Notes under the pieces: model-generated
What the model was told of the DNA's origin: nothing
Databases searched by the model: none
Seen by the model: only the letters and a program-made list of their open reading frames with translations
Position numbers and translations under genes: made by a program
In this document: piece after piece, positions 39,967 to 48,437 of the stretch
Layout: every line of letters begins with the position of its first letter
How positions within the stretch are numbered: position 1 is the first letter of the stretch
NCBI RefSeq assembly: GCF_041902385.1
Contig: NZ_CP169244.1
Coordinates: forward strand, 806,001 to 870,000
Length of the DNA stretch: 64,000 nt
Reading direction: 5' to 3'
Source of the DNA: Arcticibacter sp041902385
GTDB taxonomy: Bacteria; Bacteroidota; Bacteroidia; Sphingobacteriales; Sphingobacteriaceae

Positions 39967-41016
39967 CTAAAACACCGACTTGGAAGGAACTGCCAGCGGA
40001 GTTTTACTAAGCTCTCCCCGCAGGTTCGTTTCCAGCAAATGACTGATGCGATCCTGAGAATAACCGCGGGCCAGCAGAAACATAAGTTTGGTCACAGCCG
40101 CTTCATAAGTCATATCATATCCACTCGTCACCCCCATCGCCTTTAAGGGGCGACTGGTTTCGTATCTTCCAAGCTCAACCGTGCCGACCTTACATTGCGA
40201 GATATCAAGAACCACTTTTCCTTTATCCATCGCTGTCTCCAGGCAGTTTAAGAACCATTTATCGGTATTGGTATTACCCGCGCCATAGGTCTCCAGAATG
40301 ATGGCCTCAGCCTTTGAATTGACAATAGCAGCTACAGTCTCCTCACTAATCCCGGGGTAAAGCTTTAATACTGCAATCGAGTTATTGAGCTTCTTATGCG
40401 CTCTGAACGTACACTCCTCACACTTCCGGATACTTGCATCATTAAACCGCAGGTGCACCCCCGCCTCTGCCAGAACGGGATAATTGGGAGAACGGAAGGC
40501 CTCGAATTTTGCAGAATTGTATTTGAAGGCACGGTTTCCGCGAAACAGCTGAAAGTCGAAATAAATACATACTTCCGGTACGCGGGCCCGCCCGTTTTGC
40601 TTCGCAGTGGCTATCTCAAGCGCCGTTATCAGGTTCTCTTTTGCATCCGTCCGGATCTCCCCGATCGGCAACTGAGAACCGGTGAAAATAACCGGCTTAT
40701 TCAGTCCCTCAAGCATAAAGCTAAGAGCAGAAGCAGAAAAAGCCATAGTATCTGATCCATGCAATATGACAAAGCCGTCATAAAGATGGTAGTTCTTATC
40801 AATCAGCTCAGCCAGCTCTACCCAGATCTGTGGATTCATGTTGGAAGAATCGATAATCTCGGTGAATGAATGAACTGTAATCTCGTAATTCAGTCTCTGA
40901 AGCTCAGGAACATTCTCTGTAATCAGATTAAAATCAAGAGGCCTTAAGGTACCGGTCACCTTGTCCTGAACCATACCTATTGTCCCCCCGGTATATATTA
41001 TCAGTACCTTTGTCAT
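39967..41016 (-). CDS. ansA: Type I L-asparaginase
   Basis: The product has 349 residues and hydrolyses L-asparagine to aspartate and ammonia; it lacks a signal peptide, matching the cytoplasmic type I enzymes. The first active-site motif YTGGTIGM holds the nucleophile Thr12. The second motif reads HGSDTMAFSAS at residues 86-96, where most family members have HGTDTM; serine in place of the second catalytic threonine is conservative but worth noting. Further family strings are PVIFTGSQLPIGE, RGNRAFKYNSAKFEAF and ILETYGAGN. The start is MTKVLIIYTGG, 52 bases after the stop of tatD on the same strand, so the two are probably co-transcribed. Substrate preference for asparagine over glutamine cannot be read from sequence. 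Confidence 0.93.
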   Translation of the reverse strand: MTKVLIIYTGGTIGMVQDKVTGTLRPLDFNLITENVPELQRLNYEITVHSFTEIIDSSNMNPQIWVELAELIDKNYHLYDGFVILHGSDTMAFSASALSFMLEGLNKPVIFTGSQLPIGEIRTDAKENLITALEIATAKQNGRARVPEVCIYFDFQLFRGNRAFKYNSAKFEAFRSPNYPVLAEAGVHLRFNDASIRKCEECTFRAHKKLNNSIAVLKLYPGISEETVAAIVNSKAEAIILETYGAGNTNTDKWFLNCLETAMDKGKVVLDISQCKVGTVELGRYETSRPLKAMGVTSGYDMTYEAAVTKLMFLLARGYSQDRISHLLETNLRGELSKTPLAVPSKSVF

Positions 41017-41068
41017 CCTAAACTTCTCATGTAATATTTTTGATAAAGATATAAAAGGAACGGCTTAC

Positions 41069-41836
41069 TCAAATGCCAAAAATGCTTTTTGAGTTCCTCG
41101 TCGTAATCTCCGCCACGGTCTCCAGGTCAACGTTTTTAATTTCCGCAAGTTTAGCTGCAATGTAGACCAGATAACTGCTCTCATTCGGCTTACCGCGAAA
41201 AGGCACCGGAGTCAGATAAGGAGAGTCCGTTTCCAGAACAAGATGCTTCATATCAAGCTGAGCCACCACTTTATCCAATCCCGAGTTCTTGTAGGTCAAA
41301 ACGCCACCAATGCCAAGGTAGAATCCTAAATCCGTTATACGGTCGGCCTGCTCTTTTGTTCCTGTAAAACAATGAAAAATCCCCTTTAATTTTTCATCCC
41401 GCTGTTCAAGTAAGATCTCATACACCTCATCAAACGCGTCTCTGCAATGGATCACGATCGGCAAGTCGCGCTCTTTCGCCCACCCGATTTGAGTGCGGAA
41501 GGCTTCCTGCTGCACAGCCAGTGTCGTTTTATCCCAGTAAAGATCAATTCCGATCTCCCCCACTGCCCAAATTTTCATTTCCTCCATAGCCCTTTTAATT
41601 CTGTCAAGTTCGTCAAGATAGTTTTCCTTAACATCGCAGGGATGAAGTCCAAGCATCGGGTAGCAGTACTCAGGATATAAGTGCGTCAAAGCCTTTACCT
41701 CCTCAACTGATTCAGAATTGACATTGGGAAGGAATAATCGCGTCACGCCATTCTCAACACATCGGTCTATTAATAACTTCAGCTTATCAGGATCCTTTTC
41801 GTAATAAAGGTGTGTGTGTGTGTCGGTCAATATCAT
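41069..41836 (-). CDS. tatD: TatD-family metal-dependent DNase
   Basis: The product has 255 residues, the usual length of the family, and lacks a signal peptide. It has the metal-binding set of the TatD TIM barrel: DTHTHL at residues 5-10, GEIGIDLYW, PIVIHCRDA, GIFHCFTG and ETDSPYLTP. Family members are 3'-5' exonucleases or D-tyrosyl-tRNA hydrolase relatives that act in DNA damage response and nucleotide turnover. The DTHTH codons are spelled by an alternating AC tract of about 14 bases (41811-41825), right after the start codon. A TAATTTTG box lies about 9 bases upstream, so the leader would be very short. Confidence 0.93.
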   Translation of the reverse strand: MILTDTHTHLYYEKDPDKLKLLIDRCVENGVTRLFLPNVNSESVEEVKALTHLYPEYCYPMLGLHPCDVKENYLDELDRIKRAMEEMKIWAVGEIGIDLYWDKTTLAVQQEAFRTQIGWAKERDLPIVIHCRDAFDEVYEILLEQRDEKLKGIFHCFTGTKEQADRITDLGFYLGIGGVLTYKNSGLDKVVAQLDMKHLVLETDSPYLTPVPFRGKPNESSYLVYIAAKLAEIKNVDLETVAEITTRNSKSIFGI

Positions 41837-41844
41837 ACCGGCGG

Positions 41845-41852
41845 CAAAATTA
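41845..41852 (-). promoter_or_regulatory. Putative -7 promoter box for tatD
   Basis: The minus strand reads TAATTTTG, matching the Bacteroidota TAnnTTTG consensus, nine bases before the tatD start codon. I find no clear TTG at the expected distance upstream. Confidence 0.5.
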
Positions 41853-42040
41853 ATGAATGTATACTAAAAACGGTCACGACTGGCTCTCTCATACAAGGAG
41901 GAGCGGGCATTCTTTGTTTTGCCGGCGATGGAAAAACAAGTCGTCCCTTGGCAATCAACCTCATGGCCAGGCGTCACGGCCAACGAAGCGATCTCATTCA
42001 AGTTTTTAAAAAAAACAATCAATACCTCAATCTGCACCAC

Positions 42041-42077
42041 AAAAAAAGCCGTTCCTGCTTAGAGAAACGGCTTTTTT
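42041..42077. terminator. Bidirectional terminator downstream of dnaK
   Basis: A run of seven A (42041-42047), stem GCCGTT (42048-42053), loop, stem AACGGC (42066-42071) and six T form a hairpin with a T run on both strands. It lies 19 bases after the dnaK stop on the minus strand. The stretch 41853-42040 holds no gene I can support. Confidence 0.85.
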
Positions 42078-42095
42078 CACTTTATATTACTTGTT

Positions 42096-44009
42096 CTATT
42101 TTACCTCTTCATAGTCAACGTCGGTCACTGCGTCACCTCCGTTAGCTGAAGCATTTCCTGCTGCACCGTTACCGGCACCTGCTGAGCCCTGAGCTCCTGC
42201 AGCATCCTGAGTAGCTTTGTACATATCCTCAGAAGCCGCATTCCATGCATTTTGCAGTTCTGCTTGTGCTGAGTCGATCTCAGCAAAGTTCTTCGCTGCA
42301 TGAGCTTCCTTCAGCTTCTTCAGCGCATCCTCAATAGGAGCCTTCTTCTCGGCAGGAATTTTATCGCCATACTCTTTCAGCTGTTTCTCTGTCGAGAATA
42401 CAAGAGCGTCGGCTGCATTCAGCTTATCGATCTCCTCTTTTGCTTTCTTGTCGGCTTCAGCATTGGCCTCAGCTTCCTGCTTCATCTTCTGAATTTCGTC
42501 ATCAGTTAAGCCTGAAGACGCTTCAATACGAATCTTCTGCTCCTTACCGGTAGCCTTGTCCTTCGCAGATACATGGAGGATACCGTTCGCATCAATATCG
42601 AAGGTTACTTCAATTTGAGGCACACCACGAGGTGCAGGTGGAATTCCGTCGAGGTGGAACCTTCCGATCGTCCGGTTCTGGCTAGCCATTGGCCGCTCGC
42701 CCTGGAGGATGTGTATTTCTACAGACGGCTGGTTATCTGAGGCAGTTGAGAAGACTTCAGACTTCTTGCTTGGGATCGTCGTGTTAGACTCAATCAGTTT
42801 GGTCATCACGCCACCCATGGTTTCAATACCAAGAGAAAGCGGTGTTACGTCAAGAAGCAGTACGTCTTTTACCTCACCTGTTAACACACCACCCTGAATA
42901 GCTGCACCGATAGCAACCACTTCATCCGGATTCACTCCCTTAGAAGGTTCCTTGCCGAAGAAGCTCTTTACAGCATCCTGAATAGCAGGAATACGGGTAC
43001 TACCACCTACCAGAATAATTTCGTCAATGTCACCAGCAGAAAGACCTGCATTCTTCAAAGCAGAACGGCAGGGCTCAATAGTACGTTTGATCAGACTATC
43101 TGCCAGCTGCTCAAACTTAGCACGGCTTAAAGTACGAACCAGGTGCTTAGGTCCGCTTTGATCCGCTGTGATATAAGGAAGATTCACCTCTGTCTGAGTA
43201 GAACTTGAAAGCTCGATCTTTGCCTTTTCAGCGGCTTCCTTCAATCTTTGCATTGCCATGGCATCCTTGGTAAGGTCCATGCCATTTTCGTTCTTAAACT
43301 CATCAGCAAGCCAGTCGATGATCACGTGGTCGAAGTCATCTCCTCCCAGGTGGGTATCTCCATCTGTTGATTTCACCTCAAATACGCCGTCACCCAGTTC
43401 AAGAACAGAAACGTCGTGCGTACCACCACCACAGTCGAACACCACGATCTTCATATCCTTATGGGCCTTATCAAGGCCGTATGCCAGCGCCGCTGCTGTA
43501 GGTTCGTTGATGATACGTTTTACATTCAGTCCAGCGATCTCCCCGGCCTCTTTAGTAGCCTGACGCTGAGCATCATTAAAGTAAGCAGGCACGGTAATTA
43601 CCGCTTCGCTCACTTCCTGACCCAGAAAGTCTTCTGCTGTCTTCTTCATCTTCTGAAGGATCATTGCCGAAATTTCCTGAGGAGTATATTTACGGTCGTC
43701 GATCTCTACGCGCGGCGTGTTGTTATCACCCTTTACTACTGCATAAGGGACTCTTTCAATTTCACGGCCCACCTCATTAAAGCTGTTCCCCATGAAGCGC
43801 TTAATAGAATAGATCGTTTTTTTAGGGTTAGTGATCGCCTGGCGCTTTGCAGGATCACCAACTTTGCGCTCACCGTTCTCAACGAATGCTACGATAGAAG
43901 GTGTCGTGCGCTTTCCCTCACTGTTCGCAATAACGACAGGCTCGTTACCTTCCATTACTGCTACGCAGGAGTTTGTTGTTCCTAAGTCGATACCAATAAT
44001 CTTTGACAT
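42096..44009 (-). CDS. dnaK: Molecular chaperone DnaK (Hsp70)
   Basis: The product has 637 residues, the standard length. The nucleotide-binding half shows GIDLGTTNSCVAVMEG at the start, the phosphate-2 motif VFDCGGGTHDVSVL and the adenosine motif ILVGGSTRIPAIQ. The substrate-binding half has LLLDVTPLSLGIETMGG and INEPTAAALAYG upstream, and the tail ends in a Gly/Ala-rich linker followed by VTDVDYEEVK. It refolds proteins with DnaJ and GrpE, which are not encoded in this window. It stands alone between a terminator and a long upstream gap of about 560 bases, so it is probably transcribed from its own promoter. GGGTHD rather than the more usual GGGTFD is a minor variation. Confidence 0.98.
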   Translation of the reverse strand: MSKIIGIDLGTTNSCVAVMEGNEPVVIANSEGKRTTPSIVAFVENGERKVGDPAKRQAITNPKKTIYSIKRFMGNSFNEVGREIERVPYAVVKGDNNTPRVEIDDRKYTPQEISAMILQKMKKTAEDFLGQEVSEAVITVPAYFNDAQRQATKEAGEIAGLNVKRIINEPTAAALAYGLDKAHKDMKIVVFDCGGGTHDVSVLELGDGVFEVKSTDGDTHLGGDDFDHVIIDWLADEFKNENGMDLTKDAMAMQRLKEAAEKAKIELSSSTQTEVNLPYITADQSGPKHLVRTLSRAKFEQLADSLIKRTIEPCRSALKNAGLSAGDIDEIILVGGSTRIPAIQDAVKSFFGKEPSKGVNPDEVVAIGAAIQGGVLTGEVKDVLLLDVTPLSLGIETMGGVMTKLIESNTTIPSKKSEVFSTASDNQPSVEIHILQGERPMASQNRTIGRFHLDGIPPAPRGVPQIEVTFDIDANGILHVSAKDKATGKEQKIRIEASSGLTDDEIQKMKQEAEANAEADKKAKEEIDKLNAADALVFSTEKQLKEYGDKIPAEKKAPIEDALKKLKEAHAAKNFAEIDSAQAELQNAWNAASEDMYKATQDAAGAQGSAGAGNGAAGNASANGGDAVTDVDYEEVK

Positions 44010-44578
44010 GTTATATTTTCCTTTAGCTTGTTCTATTGATTAACAAATATTTATTCATACCTTATCAATGCTTATGCCAACTATGCGATTCATTCACATT
44101 GACATGAATATGACAAGAAAAACGTCAGCATTAACCGATGTAACAATGACAGGATGACAGACAGGAAAACATATCGGAACAGTAACTCAAACCGGAGTAA
44201 AAGTAGTATGAGGGAAAAGCAGAGTCAGGACCACCTGCGTATTACCACATTCGTTACAGAGTATATCCTCGTTATCCCTGCGTGCGGGGTGTGTGCGGGT
44301 TGAGTGCGGGTTAAGTCCCGTTTCCCGCAGAAAACACCGCACTCAACCCGGACTCACCCCGACAGTATTCCGCACAAAAAACATAGCAGAAGAATAGGAA
44401 GAGCGAATCAGAAACGGCACCGAAACAAAGGCGACCAGAAGCATGGGTCTTTCATTGAAAAGACACAATATTGGGACATTACAATAAAACACTCATAAAC
44501 TGCACGCACTAACGGGGATGAAAGTTGCTCGAATATTCTCTTCGGCCGTTAAAGAACAAGCATACTATCATAAAAAAA
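44010..44578. other. Long intergenic region upstream of dnaK
   Basis: About 570 bases with no protein-like frame. On the minus strand close to dnaK there is AATATTTG at about 44042-44049, one base off the TAnnTTTG consensus, which may be the dnaK promoter. The middle holds a G-rich inverted repeat listed separately, and the far end holds the terminator of the FKBP gene. Confidence 0.45.
44297..44349. repeat. G-rich repeat with 13-bp inverted arms
   Basis: GGGTTGAGTGCGG (44297-44309) is the exact reverse complement of CCGCACTCAACCC (44337-44349). Nearby words repeat the same theme: GTGTGCGGGTT and GAGTGCGGGTT in tandem at 44291-44312, and GGACTCACCCC after the right arm. No T run follows, so it is not a classical terminator. 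Confidence 0.8.
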
Positions 44579-44615
44579 GGAGGCTGAACTCAGTGATGAG
44601 TCAGCCTCCCTTTTT
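44579..44615. terminator. Terminator of the nrnA-FKBP-FKBP operon
   Basis: GGAGGCTGA (44579-44587) pairs with TCAGCCTCC (44601-44609), and an inner ACTCA/TGAG pair extends the stem around a small loop. T runs flank it on both strands (TTTTTTT on the minus strand, CTTTTTC on the plus strand). It lies about 40 bases after the last gene of the minus-strand operon. Confidence 0.88.
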
Positions 44616-44654
44616 CTATCCTTTAAGCGGTGCTGGCACCCGCTAACTTTAATA

Positions 44655-45689
44655 CTACTTTTTCACAGCCTTTTTTACAGGTGCTTTTGTGCCGGTCTTT
44701 TTAGCCGGAGCCTTCGTACCTGTCTTTGACTTTAACGCAGCAGCCGGCGTCTTTTTAGCCGAAGTCGCACTGCTGCTACCTGCCTTCTTTGCCGGCTTCA
44801 CCTTTACCAATTCAACATCGAAAAGCAGTGAGCTAAAGGGAGCGATATCATTTCCTGCGCCGCGCGGACCATAAGCCAGATCCGAAGGGATTAGAAAGCT
44901 CGCCTTTGATCCTTCATTCAGGAGCAATAATCCTTCATCCCATCCCTTGATAACCTGGCCCTGTCCTACTACTACGCTGATCGGCTCATACGTACGACCT
45001 GGCTGTTCAAGGCCGGCCTTCTTTGCATCTGCCTCAATACTTGAATCAAACACCTTTCCGTCAAGCGTTCTTCCTGTGTAGTTAACCAGTACGGTGTCGC
45101 CTGCCAAAGGCCGAACTTTAACAGAAGGACGGGTGATCGAGTAACGCAAGCCTGAGGCCGTCTTTGTCATCTTCAGTCCGCGATCTGTAATGTATTTTTC
45201 CAGTTTAGTCGCCTCAGCCGTCTTTAGCGAATCCATTAATCGCTGCTGCTCAGCAATAGCCTGATCCATCGACTGCACTTTTTCGACCCGGATCACAAAC
45301 TGCAGAGAACTGCCCTTCGGAAAGAAAGGAGGACGCTGCATGGACGAATCGGTGAACAGAGAATCGGAAGGAACCTTGACCAGCGCACTGTCCTTTACTG
45401 AAAGCAACGGAAAGAAATACATCAGGTCGGAAATATTCCTCGATGGCTGAACCGCCAGCGTAACAGGCCGCCCTGCATCGAAAGAGCTAAACAATACGGA
45501 ATCTTTATCCGTCTTCTGAATGAAATTAAACGTAATTACATCATTCAGCTTAATCCGGGTACCCGTATTAGGCGTAAAAATTTTATACTGAACTCCATTC
45601 GGCAAACGCTGGAACCCTTCATTCCCCTGCGCGAAAGTACTCACACTCGCTATTACCAGCGACAGAGCAATCAATAATTTAAACTTCAT
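44655..45689 (-). CDS. Secreted FKBP-type peptidyl-prolyl isomerase with Lys/Ala-rich tail
   Basis: I prefer the start at MKFKLLIALSLVIASVSTFAQ, which gives a clean signal peptide; the frame is open to 45707. The N-terminal half (residues about 20-175) resembles the dimerisation and chaperone region of secreted FKBPs. The catalytic FKBP domain follows: VLVNYTGRTLDGKVFDSS, VVVGQGQVIKGWDEGLLLL and SDLAYGPRGAGNDIAPFSSLLFDVELV. It catalyses proline cis-trans isomerisation on exported proteins. The last about 45 residues are a low-complexity tail rich in Lys, Ala, Thr and Pro (AKKTPAAALKSKTGTKAPAKKTGTKAPVKK). It follows a second FKBP gene by about 70 bases. Together with the tail it could bind acidic envelope polymers, which is inference. 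Confidence 0.9.
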   Translation of the reverse strand: MKFKLLIALSLVIASVSTFAQGNEGFQRLPNGVQYKIFTPNTGTRIKLNDVITFNFIQKTDKDSVLFSSFDAGRPVTLAVQPSRNISDLMYFFPLLSVKDSALVKVPSDSLFTDSSMQRPPFFPKGSSLQFVIRVEKVQSMDQAIAEQQRLMDSLKTAEATKLEKYITDRGLKMTKTASGLRYSITRPSVKVRPLAGDTVLVNYTGRTLDGKVFDSSIEADAKKAGLEQPGRTYEPISVVVGQGQVIKGWDEGLLLLNEGSKASFLIPSDLAYGPRGAGNDIAPFSSLLFDVELVKVKPAKKAGSSSATSAKKTPAAALKSKTGTKAPAKKTGTKAPVKKAVKK

Positions 45690-45761
45690 AATCTGATTAT
45701 AAGTCATCCGGCGTTTCTACGCCGGATGACATTAAAAGGTTGTGTTCTATCCTTACCGCTC

Positions 45762-46733
45762 TTATCTTGCAGGAGTAGCAGGGGCAGCAGGCTGCTGACT
45801 AATAGCCGGAGCTGGCGTTCCTGGCTTTCCCTTGATTACGTCAAGGATATCAAGTTCAAAGATCAAAGGCATGTAAGGAGGGATTGCAGGGCTACCCTGC
45901 TCACCGTATGCCAGTTTAGAAGGCAAAATCAAAGTCACCTTGGTTCCCTTAGGGAACATCAGCAGGGCCTCATCAAATCCAGGGATAGTAGCGCGCGCAC
46001 CAGCAACCACTTTCATCGGCTCGTAAGGTGCCATTGGGTTAAACTGATTTTCCTTCTTTGCTACTTCTGCAACACTGGTCTGGAAGATCTTGCCCGTCAG
46101 GAACCGGCCTGTATAATTTAATTTCACCGTATCTCCTGCCGCTGGCTTAGGACCATTTCCCTGCTTGTCTACGATATAGTTCAAGCCAGAAGGAGTCTTT
46201 GACGGCTTCAGATTCTTTGAAGAAATGTAATTGCTGATCTTTCCGGCTTCCTGGTTTTTAGCCTTGGCAGATTCAGCCTTAAAGAATTGCTCGATCTTTC
46301 CGTTAAACTGCGCGTCTGACAGGTTTCCTTTTGGAATAACCTTGTCGATCTTGAAGGTGAACAGCATGTACTTACCCTTTGTATTAGGAGGTTTTGGCAT
46401 GTTCATCTTTTGCTGTAACGAATCGATGTTGATCTTGAATGTGGCGCTATCTCCTTCACTCAGCATTCCGAGGGCCGCATAAATGTCGCCTTTAAAAACC
46501 GACTTTTGTTCTGCAACAAACATGGGTCTGTCGTAGTCGTATGTATTTTGCATGGTGGAGTCTTCCTCGGTCTTCTGGATCATCTGGAAAGCGATAAAGT
46601 CGCCCGCTTTGATCGCAGGTCCTTCCTTATCCTCGTGGATAATATACTGCATATCACCCTCTCCCTTTTTAAACTGCTTACAGCTTGATAATGCAAGTAC
46701 TGCAAACCCTAAAACAATTAAGTTTTTCTTCAT
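45762..46733 (-). CDS. FKBP-type peptidyl-prolyl isomerase lipoprotein
   Basis: The product has 323 residues. It begins MKKNLIVLGFAVLALSSCKQF, a lipoprotein signal with the lipid-accepting cysteine at residue 18, so it is likely anchored in a membrane facing the periplasm. The C-terminal FKBP domain shows VKLNYTGRFLTGKIFQTS, VVAGARATIPGFDEALLMFPKGTKV and SKLAYGEQGSPAIPPYMPLIFELDI. It should isomerise peptidyl-proline bonds of envelope proteins. The gene starts 8 bases after the NrnA-like gene and is followed by a paralogous FKBP gene, so three genes form an operon. The tail ends in a Pro/Ala/Gln stretch (PAPAISQQPAAPATPAR). Confidence 0.92.
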   Translation of the reverse strand: MKKNLIVLGFAVLALSSCKQFKKGEGDMQYIIHEDKEGPAIKAGDFIAFQMIQKTEEDSTMQNTYDYDRPMFVAEQKSVFKGDIYAALGMLSEGDSATFKINIDSLQQKMNMPKPPNTKGKYMLFTFKIDKVIPKGNLSDAQFNGKIEQFFKAESAKAKNQEAGKISNYISSKNLKPSKTPSGLNYIVDKQGNGPKPAAGDTVKLNYTGRFLTGKIFQTSVAEVAKKENQFNPMAPYEPMKVVAGARATIPGFDEALLMFPKGTKVTLILPSKLAYGEQGSPAIPPYMPLIFELDILDVIKGKPGTPAPAISQQPAAPATPAR

Positions 46734-46741
46734 TTTTTTGG

Positions 46742-47755
46742 TTATTGTATTAAAAGACTTTTGTATTCTGGCAATAGTTGTTTAAAGCGAGCCACTGTGG
46801 CGTCAAGACTTTCTCCCGACTGTCCGCCGGCTGCATTGCGATGTCCCCCGCCCTGGAAATACTTCTTACATATTTCATTAGCAGGAAAGTCGCCTGTCGA
46901 CCGCAGCGACAGCTTCACCAGCTGCTCCCGCTCAATAATAAGCGCCGCAAGCCTGATGCCATTTATGGTAAGGGCATAATTTACAAGCCCCTCGGTGTCT
47001 CCGGTCGAGATATTAAAACGCTCCAATTCTTCTTTCGACACCGAGATCATTGCCGTGTTATATTCAGAGAGCACTTCCAGCTTGTTTAAGAGGCAATAGC
47101 CCAGAAAGCGCAGCCGGTTCTCTGCAAAATTATCGTACACAAGCTGGTGAATTTTCCAATTCTCAGCACCCTTATCAATCAGGTCGGCAACAATGAGATG
47201 AACAGCGGACGTGGTGGTGGGAAAACGAAAAGACCCCGAATCGGTCATAATACCTGTATAAAGACAGGAAGCGACGTCTTTATTGATCAGGTTAGGCTCT
47301 TTCATTTCCTTCACAATAAACTCGTACACAAGCTGTGCCGTGGCGCAGGCATTGATGCTCCAATAACGGTAATCGTCAAAATCCTCCGGCTCCAGGTGAT
47401 GATCAATCATCACTTTCTTAGCCGCAGCTTCCCTCACCCGTTCTCCCAGTTCATTAATTCTGGACAAGGAATTGAAGTCGAGACAGAAAATAAGATCAGC
47501 TTCTGCAACGTAACGCGCTGACTCTTCCTTCTTTTCCGTGTAGATAAGAACCTCCGGATTATTAGGCAGCCAGTGCAAAAATACAGGATAATCAGTCGGT
47601 GTGATCACCTTTACATGATGCCCTTTCTGCACCAGATAATTGTACAGCCCCAAAGAAGAGCCCATTGCATCACCGTCAGGCTTATGATGTGTAGTGATCA
47701 CGATGTGCCTTGGATACGCTAATATTTCTTTCAGTGCTGTTAAGTCGAGCATCAT
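46742..47755 (-). CDS. DHH/DHHA1 phosphoesterase, NrnA-like
   Basis: The product has 337 residues and belongs to the DHH family, whose NrnA-type members degrade short oligoribonucleotides and dephosphorylate pAp or cyclic dinucleotide products. Metal-binding motifs are visible: HHKPDGDAMGSSLG near residue 23-36, CLDFNSLSRI, and the name-giving MIDHHLEPED. The C-terminal DHHA1 part has the substrate motif GGGHRNAAGG. It lacks a signal peptide. It heads an operon with two FKBP genes (8-base gap). Two ATG codons are adjacent at the start; either may serve. NrnA assignment versus other DHH phosphodiesterases is likely but not proven. Confidence 0.9.
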   Translation of the reverse strand: MMLDLTALKEILAYPRHIVITTHHKPDGDAMGSSLGLYNYLVQKGHHVKVITPTDYPVFLHWLPNNPEVLIYTEKKEESARYVAEADLIFCLDFNSLSRINELGERVREAAAKKVMIDHHLEPEDFDDYRYWSINACATAQLVYEFIVKEMKEPNLINKDVASCLYTGIMTDSGSFRFPTTTSAVHLIVADLIDKGAENWKIHQLVYDNFAENRLRFLGYCLLNKLEVLSEYNTAMISVSKEELERFNISTGDTEGLVNYALTINGIRLAALIIEREQLVKLSLRSTGDFPANEICKKYFQGGGHRNAAGGQSGESLDATVARFKQLLPEYKSLLIQ

Positions 47756-47770
47756 AAGTCAAAAGAAATG

Positions 47771-47778
47771 CAAAGCTA
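47771..47778 (-). promoter_or_regulatory. Putative -7 promoter box for the NrnA-like operon
   Basis: The minus strand reads TAGCTTTG, a match to TAnnTTTG, 15 bases before the start codon. A TTTG lies upstream at somewhat more than the usual spacing. Confidence 0.55.
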
Positions 47779-47886
47779 TTAAAAACAATGAGGTTATAAA
47801 ATCAAAAACAAAGGTCTTTTTCCTATGTATATAACTATGATTTTCAATACGCTAGCTCCAGATTTCGGCAAGCGACATGAAAAGCT

Positions 47887-47894
47887 TATCTTTG
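47887..47894 (+). promoter_or_regulatory. Putative -7 promoter box for ndk, deciding the start
   Basis: TATCTTTG matches TAnnTTTG and lies 17 bases before the ATG at 47912. Transcription starting just after it excludes the upstream in-frame ATG at 47825. Confidence 0.65.
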
Positions 47895-47911
47895 GAGCAA
47901 TTATTTTAACC

Positions 47912-48343
47912 ATGAATACAACTACTACATTTACAATGATTAAGCCGGATGCTGTTAAGGCCGGCCATACGGGTGCAATCTTGGACGACATGATCAAGGC
48001 AGGGTTCAGACTGGTAGCTATCAAGCACCTTCGCCTTACTCCTGAAACAGCAGGAATTTTTTATCAGATCCACAAGGAAAGACCTTTCTTCAACGACCTG
48101 GTGGCTTTCATGAGCTCAGGACCTATCGTTGCTGCTGTACTTGAAAAAGAAAATGCAGTCGAAGATTTCCGCAAGCTGATCGGCGCTACCGATCCTTCAA
48201 AGGCAGACGCAGGGACCATACGCGCTAAGTATGCTTCTTCTATTCAGGAAAATGCTGTGCACGGATCTGACTCAAATGAGAACGCGGAACTGGAAGCAAG
48301 CTTCTTCTTTTCAGGACTGGAAAGACATCCTGACTTCCTTTAA
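47912..48343 (+). CDS. ndk: Nucleoside diphosphate kinase
   Basis: From MNTTTTFTMIKPD the product has 143 residues, the usual size. It transfers the terminal phosphate between nucleoside triphosphates and diphosphates through a phosphohistidine; His117 lies in NAVHGSDS, the diagnostic active-site motif. Other family strings are FTMIKPDAV, RPFFNDLVAFMSSGP and GATDPSKADAGTIR. The frame is open to 47825, but the extra 29 residues are not family-like and lie upstream of the promoter box. It is monocistronic between its own promoter and a strong terminator. Confidence 0.97.
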   Translation: MNTTTTFTMIKPDAVKAGHTGAILDDMIKAGFRLVAIKHLRLTPETAGIFYQIHKERPFFNDLVAFMSSGPIVAAVLEKENAVEDFRKLIGATDPSKADAGTIRAKYASSIQENAVHGSDSNENAELEASFFFSGLERHPDFL

Positions 48344-48369
48344 TCCCTGGCAACAGGGCAAAAATTTAC

Positions 48370-48410
48370 GAAGAGAGGCCGCGCTGGTATAGTGCGGCCT
48401 CTCTTCGTTT
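48370..48410. terminator. Terminator between ndk and the DUF721 gene
   Basis: GAAGAGAGGCCGC (48370-48382) pairs with GCGGCCTCTCTTC (48394-48406) around an 11-base loop, followed by GTTTTC. It serves ndk and possibly the convergent minus-strand gene. Confidence 0.85.
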
Positions 48411-48437
48411 TCAGATATACGGGACAACTCCCCTTGC

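Noticed and set aside
41811..41825. The TG/AC dinucleotide run at the start of tatD as a phase-variable switch
   Set aside because: It simply spells the conserved DTHTH metal-binding motif and the frame is intact; the run is short.
43416..43985. A 189-codon plus-strand open frame inside dnaK
   Set aside because: It is antisense to dnaK; long antisense frames in dnaK are a well-known codon-bias effect, and the protein looks like no family.
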